From Corynebacterium durum (GTDB taxonomy: Bacteria > Actinomycetota > Actinomycetes > Mycobacteriales > Mycobacteriaceae), in contig NZ_CP047200.1 in assembly GCF_030408675.1 (NCBI RefSeq), positions 2,046,001 through 2,110,000 on the forward strand: a stretch of 64,000 nucleotides of DNA, written 5' to 3'. Below the pieces are notes generated by a model, which was not told the DNA's origin, made no database searches, and worked only from the letters and a program-made list of their open reading frames with translations. A program made the position numbers and the translations under genes. Positions within the stretch are counted from its first letter, which is position 1. The number at the start of each line of letters is the position of its first letter. Shown piece by piece: positions 9,830-18,348 of the stretch.

Positions 9830-11707
9830 TTACGCGGTCCACAAGTCCACGCCGTGAGTACGACATTCTTGTACTAGGTTTGTCTTTAGCTCGTCGTCGC
9901 CCTGGAAGGCATCTTCTAGGATGACAAGGCGTTCAGGTTCGAGAACGACAAGCGCTCGCAGCTGCTCGAGTGTGGGCTTAGTGTGTTCATCGAGGTAAGC
10001 CATAACTAAGCCGTCCAAAACATTGAAGACATGTAAGCCAGCCACGTCCACGCCCGTGACCTGTTCCGTGAGGGAAAAACCAAGTTTCAGCAGAATCTCA
10101 GTTAGCAAGGCCTCTGGGCGAGCATGGTCGTCGGCCGACTCGTGCATCTGCGTAAACAAATCAGAAAGTTCATCTGCGTCCAAAGAAGAGTCAGCACGCC
10201 ACTTGGTGAAATTCGTATCCACCAGCTTGTAGGCACGGAAACCCACATCCAAAGCCTTTGAGCATCCATCCAGCTTCGTTGCTTCTTCCTGAAGAATCTT
10301 GGTTCCAGCACGTCGAATGCGCTCACGGGAAATATCCGCGATTGTTTCAAATCCCTGCTCGCGCGCCACAGACCCTGCCGGAGTTGGCTCCGGCAATTGA
10401 ACAGATATACAGCGCCGATTGCCGCCGTCTTCAGAATTAAGCTGCATGATAGCGTCGGCGGTGGTGCCGGAGCCAGCGAAGAAGTCGAGGACAAGATTGT
10501 CATTATTGGGGGAAGTCAGCACTTGCAATAATCGTTTGATCAGACGTGTCGGCTTAGGTGTCTCAAAAATCGCTGTTGTATGGAACAATGCTCGAATCTC
10601 TTTTCGAGCTTCATCATTATGACCGGCAAACTCATGCGTCCACCAGGTACTGGGAACAGTCCCCTGCTGCACTTCGCTTAAGTATCTCTTTAATTGCGGT
10701 GCTCCAGTACCATTCTTACCCCAGTAGATACGTTTTTCATCGATATAGCGTCGGAGAGTTTCTTCAGAGAACGCCCAACATCGTCCAGTTGGCGGGTTAT
10801 AAATTTCACCCGTATTGGGGTTAGTTATCGGGAAGTCATTTGCAGCGTTATATGTGCGCACTGAGAGATTATCCGTACGGTAGGGCCCTCGACCATCTCC
10901 ATCATTATGCTTGTAAGGCTTATTATTCTCAGCCGTGCGCGGAAATAAACCACGCACAAATGCGTCTGACCGGCTGAATAAAATAATAAAATCATGCATG
11001 TCTGAGAAGCGTTTCGCATCATTGGCTGGAGCATATTTCTTCTGCCAACAAATGTTTGCATAGAACATATCGGACGAAAAAACTTCTTCCATCATCATGA
11101 GTAGTCGAGGCAACTCATCATCATCGATACTGACAGCAATAACCCCATCCTCCCGCAGTAAATTCCTCGCCAACTTAAGCCGCGGATACATCATGTTAAG
11201 CCAGTTCGAGTGGAAGCGGCCTACCGACTCGGTGTTGGTGGAGAGTTTGCCATCGCCGTCACGCTGGCCAGTGATGTCCAAATAGGTGCCAATCGGGTCA
11301 GCATAGTCGTCTTCGTAGACGAAGTCATTGCCTGTGTTATACGGCGGATCAATATAAATCATCTTGATCTTGCCGTAGTAATGCTTCTGAAGGATCTTCA
11401 GGACTTCCAAATTGTCCCCCTCAATGACCACGTTCTGCGTGTTCTCCCAGTCCACGGAGTTTTCATGGTCAGGCGCGAGTGTTGCGGTGGTAGGAGTCTG
11501 GGCTGCCGTGATCGCTTGCGATTTACCTGGCCAGAACAAGCCAAAACGCTCACCCCCCGCAGCGTCTTCACCGAGGAGCGTTTGCAGAGCAGCAACGTCA
11601 ATTTTGCCATCGGCAATCACTTCAGGAAAAAGTGAGGCAAGCTTCTGCGCAACTTCACTCTGGAAGTTAGGTGAGGTAGCGGGCACTTCGTTCATTTGAT
11701 CACTCAT
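9830..11707 (-). CDS. mod: Type III DNA N6-adenine methyltransferase, Mod subunit
   Basis: 625-residue beta-class adenine methyltransferase that both modifies DNA and gives the Type III complex its sequence specificity. Motif IV is YIDPPYNTGNDF (DPPY at 120-123) and the SAM-binding motif LDFFAGSGTTADAI lies near 407-420, i.e. DPPY precedes FxGxG as in Mod proteins. The variable region between them (about 200-380) is the expected target recognition domain; the motif it reads cannot be predicted. I start at ATG 11707 rather than the in-frame TTG 11716, since neither has a strong Shine-Dalgarno. The central part is visibly more AT-rich than neighbouring core genes, consistent with transfer. The 190 bp upstream should hold the operon promoter, which I could not place. 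Confidence 0.93.
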   Translation of the reverse strand: MSDQMNEVPATSPNFQSEVAQKLASLFPEVIADGKIDVAALQTLLGEDAAGGERFGLFWPGKSQAITAAQTPTTATLAPDHENSVDWENTQNVVIEGDNLEVLKILQKHYYGKIKMIYIDPPYNTGNDFVYEDDYADPIGTYLDITGQRDGDGKLSTNTESVGRFHSNWLNMMYPRLKLARNLLREDGVIAVSIDDDELPRLLMMMEEVFSSDMFYANICWQKKYAPANDAKRFSDMHDFIILFSRSDAFVRGLFPRTAENNKPYKHNDGDGRGPYRTDNLSVRTYNAANDFPITNPNTGEIYNPPTGRCWAFSEETLRRYIDEKRIYWGKNGTGAPQLKRYLSEVQQGTVPSTWWTHEFAGHNDEARKEIRALFHTTAIFETPKPTRLIKRLLQVLTSPNNDNLVLDFFAGSGTTADAIMQLNSEDGGNRRCISVQLPEPTPAGSVAREQGFETIADISRERIRRAGTKILQEEATKLDGCSKALDVGFRAYKLVDTNFTKWRADSSLDADELSDLFTQMHESADDHARPEALLTEILLKLGFSLTEQVTGVDVAGLHVFNVLDGLVMAYLDEHTKPTLEQLRALVVLEPERLVILEDAFQGDDELKTNLVQECRTHGVDLWTA

Positions 11708-11898
11708 TATCTTCAATTCTGTTTGGATTACTGGCTAGGATTGGAACGTTTTCTAGGCGTGGAGAATTGTCAGTTAGGGAGATACCTCCCGCAGGCCAGC
11801 CCTATTATCATAACCTCAAAGATGCCTTTTGAAGGAAGATTGCCACTAGTTCTCACCGACGTCCCCACGCGTGTAGACCTCGTCAACAGTAATCTCCC

Positions 11899-12447
11899 CT
11901 ACCCCCTCATCTCCATCTGCGGCATATCCACCAATACACAGCACCAGGTCAAAAACACCACGTCAATCAGCGGCAACCCCTCCCCCTCTGGCAGCTGCAC
12001 TAAAGAAACACACAGTTCCCTAGCACCAGGCTCAACAACCCCCACCTCCACATCGCCACGCATAATCACCCTCCCCTTGCGCCACGGCGACACCCGCCGC
12101 AGCTCATAGCTCCGCCCTGCGCAGTCCCCCACCAGCGTGGATACCGTGAGACCGGGCTGGGTGAGGGTGAATACTTCTCCGCCAGACGTGGTACCACGGC
12201 ACCGGAAGCGCACGGTGCGGGTGAGACGTTCGATGAGCAGGCTTTCCTCGTCGCCGATATAGATCACGTCGGAAAGCACGTGCGCGAGCTGCGTCCCGCC
12301 ATCCCCCGCACCAACACCATCAGCCCCAACACCACCCAAACCAGAATCCCCCACACCGGAATCACCACCGCAACCCTGTGCACCTGCGGCGGCGGTCGCG
12401 GCGTCGAGAAGCGTGTTTCCGCGCCACACCAACTGCTGAGAGTCCAT
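11899..12447 (-). CDS. Hypothetical protein with Gly/Ala-rich insert
   Basis: 182-residue protein of unknown function. It starts MDSQQLVWRGNTLLDAA, then has a low-complexity Gly/Ala/Asp stretch (about residues 20-50), then a beta-rich region (VIYIGDEESLLIERLTRTVRF, residues about 62-82) resembling strands of the next gene upstream. It begins with ATG immediately after the TAA of that gene, so the two are co-transcribed. The strand pattern of the pair suggests a tubby/LURP-one-like beta barrel, but this is an impression only. No signal peptide is apparent; the C-terminus has one hydrophobic stretch (PLIDVVFLTWCCVLV). Confidence 0.6.
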   Translation of the reverse strand: MDSQQLVWRGNTLLDAATAAAGAQGCGGDSGVGDSGLGGVGADGVGAGDGGTQLAHVLSDVIYIGDEESLLIERLTRTVRFRCRGTTSGGEVFTLTQPGLTVSTLVGDCAGRSYELRRVSPWRKGRVIMRGDVEVGVVEPGARELCVSLVQLPEGEGLPLIDVVFLTWCCVLVDMPQMEMRG

Positions 12448-13011
12448 TTAGATGAAGAAGTACCAGATGATAAACGGGGTCATGGCGGCCAGGGTCATGG
12501 TGAGAACCCAGGTGGTGCTCACCAGTTTTTCCTCCAGCGTGAGGCGCGCGATCCAGGCGACAAAGGCGGCTTCGACGGGCGTGAGCTGGGCGTCGGGCTC
12601 CATTTCTACGATCACGTGCCGTACGCCGTGGTTGGCACCGCTGAACTGGCCGAGTTTGGTGCCGTCTTGGTCCTCGATAACCCAGTCGGATTTGGCCTCG
12701 TTTACCATGCGCAGGGAGCGCTGCCCCAGGTCAAGCATGATTTCGTCGGAGCGGCTGAAGCGCTGCTTGTTGGGGTGCGCGCTAAACGACGCCCCATTCG
12801 GCCGGTCCGCTTTCGCCCCACCCTTGCCGTTAAACACCAGGTCAATTTTCTCCGGCGAGTCGCCCTCAAGGGTGGCGAATTGCACGTCGGGTGAGGCGGA
12901 GGTGTCGTACACGAAGGTGGCGATGACCTGCCCCTCCGGGTCGCCCAGGTGCAGTTTCATGGACGTGACTTTGCCTTGGGAGTCACGGGCACCCCACACA
13001 AGGTTCTCCAT
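12448..13011 (-). CDS. Conserved hypothetical protein, C-terminal membrane segment
   Basis: 187-residue protein. Residues 1-150 are beta-rich and include VIEDQDGTKLGQFSG and HVIVEMEPDAQLTPVEAAF, a pattern seen in phospholipid-scramblase/LURP-one-like proteins. A hydrophobic C-terminal segment (about 163-187, VLTMTLAAMTPFIIWYFFI) looks like a transmembrane anchor. It is 36 bp downstream of glyS on the same strand and 0 bp from the following hypothetical gene. Function is unknown; the fold suggestion is a guess that a structure prediction would settle. Confidence 0.65.
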   Translation of the reverse strand: MENLVWGARDSQGKVTSMKLHLGDPEGQVIATFVYDTSASPDVQFATLEGDSPEKIDLVFNGKGGAKADRPNGASFSAHPNKQRFSRSDEIMLDLGQRSLRMVNEAKSDWVIEDQDGTKLGQFSGANHGVRHVIVEMEPDAQLTPVEAAFVAWIARLTLEEKLVSTTWVLTMTLAAMTPFIIWYFFI

Positions 13012-13047
13012 TGCGACAATTCCCCTTCTTTTCTTGCAGCCGGTTCT

Positions 13048-14433
13048 TTAGCAGCCGATCAGGCGTTGCGCGAGGTAAGCCTGCAGCTCCGACAGCGAAA
13101 TACGTTCCTGTGCCATAGTATCGCGCTCGCGTACAGTCACGGCATTGTCTTCGAGGGTGTCAAAGTCCACAGTCACACAGAATGGGGTGCCGATCTCATC
13201 CTGACGACGGTACCTACGCCCAATCGCCCCCGACGTGTCATAGTCAACACTCCAGAATTGCCGCAACTCCGCCGCCACTTTCTCCGCCACCGGCGTCAGC
13301 GTTTCCTTCTTGCTCAGCGGCAGCACCGCCACCTTCACCGGGGCCAGGCGGCGATCCAGCTTCAGGACCACACGCTTATCGACGCCCCCCTTCGCATTCG
13401 GCGCTTCATCCTCATGGTAGGCATCCACCAGGAACGCCATCAGGGAGCGACCCAGGCCCGCAGCCGGTTCAATCACATATGGAATCCAGCGCTCATTGGA
13501 ATCCTGATCAAAATACGACAAATCCTCGCCCGACCCCTTCGCGTGGGTGGACAAATCAAAATCGGTGCGGTTAGCGATACCCTCCAGCTCACCCCACTGG
13601 CCATTAGCAAAATGGAAGGCATACTCAATATCCACAGTGCGCTTGGAGTAGTGGGACAGCTTCTCCTGCGGGTGCTCGTACAAACGCAGATTATCCGGGT
13701 TAATCCCCAAATCCACGTACCAGTTGAAGCGCTGGTCAATCCAGTACTGGTGCCACTCCTCATCCGTGCCGGGCTTGACGAAAAACTCCATTTCCATCTG
13801 CTCAAACTCACGGGTGCGGAAAATGAAGTTACCCGGCGTGATCTCGTTGCGGAAGGACTTGCCAATCTGCGCAATGCCAAACGGCGGTTTCATGCGAGCT
13901 GTGGTCATCACGTTCTTGAAGTTGACGAAAATACCCTGCGCAGTCTCTGGGCGGAGATAATGCAGGCCCTCCTCATCATCCACTGGGCCGAGGAAGGTTT
14001 TCAACATGCCGGAAAACTCTTTCGGCTCCGTCCAGTTGCCTGGCTGTCCCGTCTCAGGGTCGTTGATGTCCGCAAGGCCATTTGCTGGCGGGTGGCCGTG
14101 CTTCTCCTCATATGCCTCCAGCAAATGATCCGCGCGGTACCGCTTGTGCGTGTGCAGCGATTCCACCAGCGGGTCCGTGAACACCTCCAAGTGGCCGGAA
14201 CTCACCCACACCTGGCGAGGCAAAATCACCGAAGAATCAAGGCCAACCACATCCGCCCGCGACGTGACCATGGCACGCCACCACTGCTTCTTGATGTTCT
14301 CCTTCAACTCCACACCGAGCGGGCCGTAGTCCCAGGCCGAACGGGTGCCACCATAGATCTCACCACAGGGGTAGACCAAACCACGCCGTTTACACAGGTT
14401 CACCACGGTCTCAATCACGGATTGGTTAGCCAC
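13048..14433 (-). CDS. glyS: Glycyl-tRNA synthetase
   Basis: Class II homodimeric (alpha2) glycyl-tRNA synthetase charging tRNA-Gly with glycine. Diagnostic segments include [15 protein letters not shown] near the N-terminus, the motif 2 region [19 protein letters not shown], and the motif 3 region [17 protein letters not shown], followed by the anticodon-binding domain. I place the start at GTG 14433 (461 residues, the length I recall for the C. glutamicum enzyme) behind GAGGAG at 14445-14450; the upstream in-frame TTG at 14451 overlaps that Shine-Dalgarno. It is divergent from zur across about 295 bp. Confidence 0.95.
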   Translation of the reverse strand: MANQSVIETVVNLCKRRGLVYPCGEIYGGTRSAWDYGPLGVELKENIKKQWWRAMVTSRADVVGLDSSVILPRQVWVSSGHLEVFTDPLVESLHTHKRYRADHLLEAYEEKHGHPPANGLADINDPETGQPGNWTEPKEFSGMLKTFLGPVDDEEGLHYLRPETAQGIFVNFKNVMTTARMKPPFGIAQIGKSFRNEITPGNFIFRTREFEQMEMEFFVKPGTDEEWHQYWIDQRFNWYVDLGINPDNLRLYEHPQEKLSHYSKRTVDIEYAFHFANGQWGELEGIANRTDFDLSTHAKGSGEDLSYFDQDSNERWIPYVIEPAAGLGRSLMAFLVDAYHEDEAPNAKGGVDKRVVLKLDRRLAPVKVAVLPLSKKETLTPVAEKVAAELRQFWSVDYDTSGAIGRRYRRQDEIGTPFCVTVDFDTLEDNAVTVRERDTMAQERISLSELQAYLAQRLIGC

Positions 14434-14611
14434 GAGACTTAAACTCCTCAAACAAAATCTTGCGCTGCTCTTGCGTTACTCTTGCGGTGATGCTCGGCAC
14501 CTTGACGAGCACATACCTCTGCACAAGTGTAGCCCACCAGCCCGAGAGGCAATTGCGCAGGTCCACGGGTAAGAAACGTCACAGTTCACTTGGGGCGTTC
14601 CTTAAACCTTT

Positions 14612-14631
14612 CCATTAATTTTTTTTAATGG
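14612..14631. promoter_or_regulatory. AT-rich inverted repeat between glyS and zur
   Basis: CCATTAATTTTTTTTAATGG: a perfect 7-bp inverted repeat with a 6-nt T spacer. It is directly followed by TATGAT (14633-14638), a plausible -10 for zur, so it would sit over the spacer/-35 region. It could be an operator or simply an AT-rich promoter element; it does not clearly match a Zur box that I know. The rest of the 14434-14728 interval shows no gene. Confidence 0.4.
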
Positions 14632-14728
14632 ATATGATGCTACATAAAGTGCAGATACTGAGGTGCTGGCCTGCACATGCTGTGCGCCCTGAAGAGTTGG
14701 TTATTTATCGTGGTGAGAAGGATCTGGA

Positions 14729-15157
14729 ATGGTTACTAAGAGCGAAACGGCAGTACCCAAGCTCGGTGCACGCAACACCCGGCAACGAACCGCAGTGGTC
14801 AGCGTCCTTCGCGACATGGACTACTTCGCCTCAGCCAAAAAAATCCACGAAGAACTCACCCGGCGCGATTACAAAGTCGGCCTGACCACCGTGTACCGCA
14901 CACTACAATCCCTGTCCGACATTGATGCCGTAGACGTGCTGCACATGTCCAGTGGGGAATCCCTCTACCGCGCATGCGCCACGGAAACCCACCACCATCA
15001 CCTTGTGTGCACCGAATGCGGGCGCACCGTGGAAATCGACGGCGGCCCTGTCGAACGCTGGGCCCGCGAAGTAGCCCACAAGCACGGATTCACCCTCACC
15101 GGGCACACCGCCGAGGTGTTTGGGCTCTGCAATGAATGCCGACCGGTGGAGGGGTAG
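14729..15157 (+). CDS. zur: Zinc uptake regulator, Fur family
   Basis: 142-residue Fur-family repressor, called Zur from its position beside glyS, a conserved corynebacterial neighbourhood. The winged helix covers about residues 15-75 (RNTRQRTAVVSVL; GLTTVYRTLQSLSD). The dimerisation/metal domain has the HHHHLVCTEC run (88-97) and a second CxxC at 134-137, the structural zinc site. It would repress zinc uptake genes when zinc-replete. The ATG is preceded by GAGAAGGA at a suitable distance. In C. glutamicum an ArsR-type gene (znr) precedes zur; no such gene is present between glyS and zur here. Distinguishing Zur from FurA by motif alone is not certain. Confidence 0.88.
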   Translation: MVTKSETAVPKLGARNTRQRTAVVSVLRDMDYFASAKKIHEELTRRDYKVGLTTVYRTLQSLSDIDAVDVLHMSSGESLYRACATETHHHHLVCTECGRTVEIDGGPVERWAREVAHKHGFTLTGHTAEVFGLCNECRPVEG

Positions 15158-15204
15158 GTTGTTGCTTTTGGGGTTTGGGCGGGTACTCCTGGCCTGTGTT
15201 TTAC

Positions 15205-15502
15205 CGTAATTACACCGTTCGGGTGGGGATTGGTGTAATTATGATCTGCCCCTGCTGGAAAACCCCAGTTCACAGAAGTAGCACAGAACATAACTACACC
15301 GTTTTCGTGAGAAAGGTGTAAAAATGTTCTGCCCTGCAAAGTGTGCTTATGCCCAAGCACGAAAACCGGCGATTTTTGAGCTTGAGCATAAGCAAACTTT
15401 CACCCTTGTCATATAGGTCCATCGCCAGGCTCGAAAACGGGGTGTTTCCGTACCTGCCGGTGGACCTACTTGCACGCAAACATTTGCACTAACGTTGTTC
15501 AA
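15205..15502 (+). repeat. Composite intergenic repeat, copy 1 (modules A, A', B, C, tail)
   Basis: Module A: TAATTACACC (15207-15216) and GGTGTAATTA (15232-15241), perfect arms. A': 15284-15300 with 15315-15331, 14 of 17 pairs. Module B: TGCTTATGCCCAAGC (15344-15358) with GCTTGAGCATAAGCA (15380-15394), one mismatch. Module C: TAGGTCCATCGCCAGG (15414-15429) with CCTGCCGGTGGACCTA (15453-15468), two mismatches. Tail: GCAAACATTTGCACTAACG followed by TTGTTCAA (ends 15502). It lies between convergent zur and the iron transporter. Related copies are at 26281, 28386, 34948 and 58983. Confidence 0.85.
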
Positions 15503-15520
15503 GAACCGTGGCAGCGCCGT

Positions 15521-15571
15521 GCTCTATCAAACTGCACGTTTGACCAGGCAAATGCGGAAGTTTGATAGAGC
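15521..15571. repeat. Long inverted repeat next to repeat copy 1
   Basis: GCTCTATCAAACT (15521-15533) is the exact reverse complement of AGTTTGATAGAGC (15559-15571) with a 25-nt spacer. A related sequence (GCCGTGCTCCACCAAAATGC) occurs about 75 bp further on and resembles the left arm with its flank. No coding function is seen between here and 15706. A transcribed hairpin or degenerate repeat remnant are both possible. Confidence 0.6.
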
Positions 15572-15706
15572 ATCACCAACCACACAACCGCCGTGCTCCA
15601 CCAAAATGCCGCCACCCCGTGAAATTCCCATACACCCAAGCCCAAAAACACCCCATTGCCGCACCTGACGGTATACAAACTTTGCACAACCCAAACGGCT
15701 ATCCCA

Positions 15707-16831
15707 CTATCCCAGCGCCACCCCGAAGAGGTTGCCCAGCCCATAGGTAATCCCCGCAGCCCCCAGGCCAATCGCGAGTTGTCGCAGCGCCCGGAGTCCA
15801 GGCGAGGTGCCCGACAGCACGCCCACGATACCGCCAGTGCACATCAGCGCAATGCCAACGAGCATGCAGGCAAGCACAGCGGCCACCATGGGGCTGGCAC
15901 CAAAAATGAAGGGCAGGATGGGAATCAGCGCCCCAGAGGCAAAGAAGAGGAAACTGGACAGCGCTGCTGACCAGCCACTTCCCACAACCTCAGCGTTTGC
16001 GTGGGGGGCCGCCCCCACCGGCGCACCACCTGAAACACCCCCCAAGCCCGAACCAACACCCGAGCCCCGCACGCTGGATAGCACCTTTCGAGCATGTGCT
16101 TCGGCGGCGTCGGGATCCATGCCGCGGGCGCGGTACACCAGGGCGAGTTCGTTGGCGTTGATGTCCAGCTTGGGCAGCGCCCCGTCGGTGTCGGGGCTGG
16201 GCGCGGAGGCTTCAAGGAGTTCCCTTTGGGAGCACACGGACACGTATTCGCCAGCACCCATGGACAGCGCCCCCGCGAGCAGCCCGGAAATGCCGGTGAG
16301 CAGCACATAGCTGGTGTCTACACCCGATCCGACCACGCCGAGCACCAGTGCCAGGTTGGATACCAGGCCGTCGTTGGCACCGAACACGGCAGCGCGGAAA
16401 TTGCCGGACATTTTCTCCCGGCTTTTCGCGGCGAGTCCGCGCACCACTTCGGCGTGGATGCGCTCGTCGGCGGTCATCTGGTCTGTAGCGTCGTCGTCTT
16501 TTTCGTAGGGGGTGCGTGCCTCGGCGGATTGCATCAGGGCCAGGGTGAACACGGAGCCGAATCGTTTGGCCAAGAACCCCATGAGCAGGGTGGAGTAGTC
16601 GGGCCTGCGCGGCATGCCCACGTGGTCGCCAAGGAGGGTTCGCCAATGTTCTTCGTGGCGGGCCTCGGCCTCGGCGATGCCCAGCAGAATTTCGCGTTCC
16701 TCACCCTGCTTTTTCAGAGCGAGTTCACGGTAGACGGCAGCTTCGGCGCGTTCGTTGGCCAGGTAGCGCTGCCAGCGTTTGATTTGCTTGCGGGTTGGTG
16801 CGGTCGGCGTTGCTGCGGAAGATGCTGTCAT
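15707..16831 (-). CDS. Ferritin-like/VIT-type iron-manganese transporter
   Basis: 374-residue membrane protein combining an N-terminal ferritin-like di-iron domain (about 15-150: NERAEAAVYREL, EAEARHEEHW, ADERIHAEVVRGL supply Glu/His ligands) with a VIT1/CCC1 transporter domain (FGANDGLVSNLALVLGV near 160, SMGAGEYVSVCSQ near 205, three further helices at the C-terminus). This is the erythrin-VIT arrangement; members move Fe2+ or Mn2+ out of the cytoplasm. A Gly/Ser-rich insert (about 265-285) separates the cytosolic loop from the last helices. The ATG follows directly on the TAG of uppS, so it is co-transcribed with the uppS operon. Confidence 0.87.
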   Translation of the reverse strand: MTASSAATPTAPTRKQIKRWQRYLANERAEAAVYRELALKKQGEEREILLGIAEAEARHEEHWRTLLGDHVGMPRRPDYSTLLMGFLAKRFGSVFTLALMQSAEARTPYEKDDDATDQMTADERIHAEVVRGLAAKSREKMSGNFRAAVFGANDGLVSNLALVLGVVGSGVDTSYVLLTGISGLLAGALSMGAGEYVSVCSQRELLEASAPSPDTDGALPKLDINANELALVYRARGMDPDAAEAHARKVLSSVRGSGVGSGLGGVSGGAPVGAAPHANAEVVGSGWSAALSSFLFFASGALIPILPFIFGASPMVAAVLACMLVGIALMCTGGIVGVLSGTSPGLRALRQLAIGLGAAGITYGLGNLFGVALG

Positions 16832-17569
16832 CTATTTCACCCCGCCGAATCGGCGGTCGCGCCGCGCGTATTCCAACACTGCGGCGTAGAGGTCGTCAGG
16901 GGTGAAGTCGGGGAAGAGTTTGTCCTGGTACACCATTTCGGCGTAGGCCGATTGCCAGAGCAGGAAGTTGGAGGTGCGTTTCTCGCCGGAGGGGCGCAGG
17001 AACAGGTCAACGTCGGGCATGTCGGGCTCGTCGAGAAAATCAGCGAAGTTTTTTTCGTTGATGTCCTCGGGCCGGAGTTTCCCCTCGGCGGCGAGGGCGG
17101 CGATGCTGCGGGCGGCGTCGACAATTTCGGCGCGGCCACCATAGTTGACGCACATGGCGAGCGTCATGGCGGTGTTGTCTTTGGTGAGTTCCTCGGCGGT
17201 CTCCAGCTCACGGATCACGCTGCGCCACAGGCGCGGGCGACGCCCCACCCAGCGGATACGCACGCCTTTGTCGTGCAGGCCGTCGCGTTGGCGCCGCAGC
17301 ACGTCGCGGTTGAACCCCATGAGGAAGCGCACCTCCCCCACGCTGCGCCGCCAGTTTTCCGTGGAGAAGGCGTAGGCGGAGAGATAAGGGATGCCGAGTT
17401 CGAGGCAGGCGTCGACAATGCTGAGCAGCACCGCCTCGCCGCGTTTGTGTCCTTCCGTGCGCGGCAGCCCGCGTTCCTGCGCCCACCGGCCGTTGCCGTC
17501 CATGACCAGGGCGACGTGCGTGGGCAGAAACTCGTCGGGCACCGCAGGGGTGGTTGAGAAGACAGTCAC
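16832..17569 (-). CDS. uppS: Isoprenyl transferase (undecaprenyl/decaprenyl diphosphate synthase)
   Basis: 245-residue cis-prenyltransferase that condenses isopentenyl diphosphate into the polyprenyl carrier used for peptidoglycan and arabinogalactan precursors. It shows the VMDGNGRWA motif (catalytic Asp at about 24), [10 protein letters not shown], and the C-terminal [23 protein letters not shown]. Product chain length cannot be read off. The GTG start overlaps the recO stop (GTGA), indicating translational coupling. Confidence 0.95.
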   Translation of the reverse strand: MTVFSTTPAVPDEFLPTHVALVMDGNGRWAQERGLPRTEGHKRGEAVLLSIVDACLELGIPYLSAYAFSTENWRRSVGEVRFLMGFNRDVLRRQRDGLHDKGVRIRWVGRRPRLWRSVIRELETAEELTKDNTAMTLAMCVNYGGRAEIVDAARSIAALAAEGKLRPEDINEKNFADFLDEPDMPDVDLFLRPSGEKRTSNFLLWQSAYAEMVYQDKLFPDFTPDDLYAAVLEYARRDRRFGGVK

Positions 17570-18348
17570 CCCCCTATTGTGCCACCACCGTCGACAAAAT
17601 CCAGAGCCTGCACTTTACGCTCCATGTGCCATTGCACATGCGCCCGGGTCATCTGGTGTACGTGATGTGACACGTCATCGAAAAAACCATCGCCCGCGCT
17701 TATCGACGCCTCCCGCGCGGCGTCCACAGCCCGCCACTGGTTGTGCGCCAACCACCACATCACCCGCAGCGCCTCCGGGGGCGGGGTGGCGGATCCCGGC
17801 GGACGGCATTCCGTGCACACCGCTCCCCCGGCCTCCGGGTGGAAAGCGCGATGCGGGCCGGGTGTGCCGCACTGCGCGCAGTTGAACAGGCTGGGTGCCC
17901 AGCCAGCGTGGTCCATGGCTTGCAGTAAGAAAGCGTCCAATACCAGGGTGGGGTCTGGGTGCTGTTGGATGCGGCGGAGGGTGGTGAGCAGGGCGTCGTA
18001 AAGAAATGGATCTTCGCCGTTTTCCGCAACGGCCAGGCGTTCGGCGGCCTCTAGGGCGGCGCAGGCGGTGGTGTAGCGCGGATAATCCTCAATGATGCCG
18101 GCCCCGAAATAGGAGACGGTATCGGCGGCGGTGATGTTCGCAAGCGCGCGACCTGGGTAGAGCAACACATCCAGCTCCACAAACAACTGCACGCGGGAAC
18201 CAAACCTGCTTTTGGAACGCCGAACCCCCTTTGCCACGCCGCGCACCAGACCGTGGCCGCGGGTGAGCAGCACAACAATGCGGTCGGCCTCTGCGAAATC
18301 GTAGGAGCGCACCACCACGGCGCGTTCCCGGTAATTCTCCCTAGCCAC
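17566..18348 (-). CDS. recO: DNA repair protein RecO
   Basis: 260-residue recombination mediator that works with RecR to load RecA on SSB-coated DNA. It has an N-terminal OB fold ([20 protein letters not shown]), a helical middle, and a zinc site of two Cys pairs (C157/C160 and C178/C181). It starts with GTG directly after the era TAA. Order era-recO-uppS is conserved in actinobacteria. Confidence 0.93.
   Translation of the reverse strand: MARENYRERAVVVRSYDFAEADRIVVLLTRGHGLVRGVAKGVRRSKSRFGSRVQLFVELDVLLYPGRALANITAADTVSYFGAGIIEDYPRYTTACAALEAAERLAVAENGEDPFLYDALLTTLRRIQQHPDPTLVLDAFLLQAMDHAGWAPSLFNCAQCGTPGPHRAFHPEAGGAVCTECRPPGSATPPPEALRVMWWLAHNQWRAVDAAREASISAGDGFFDDVSHHVHQMTRAHVQWHMERKVQALDFVDGGGTIGG

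Noticed and set aside
3985..11707. DISARM or BREX system
   Set aside because: There is a methyltransferase and a SNF2-type helicase, but no DUF1998, PLD, PglZ, BrxC or BrxL-like protein; the Res subunit has a Type III PD-ExK layout.
12949..14442. 497-codon open frame on the plus strand opposite glyS
   Set aside because: Antisense shadow of a high-GC gene: His/Leu/Arg-rich translation with no recognisable domain, while the minus strand encodes an intact glycyl-tRNA synthetase.
14628..14885. 85-codon open frame overlapping the start of zur
   Set aside because: It runs in another frame through the Zur helix-turn-helix, with no Shine-Dalgarno.
15205..15502. CRISPR array
   Set aside because: The repeated units are different palindromes with irregular spacing, not identical repeats with uniform spacers, and no cas genes are in the window.
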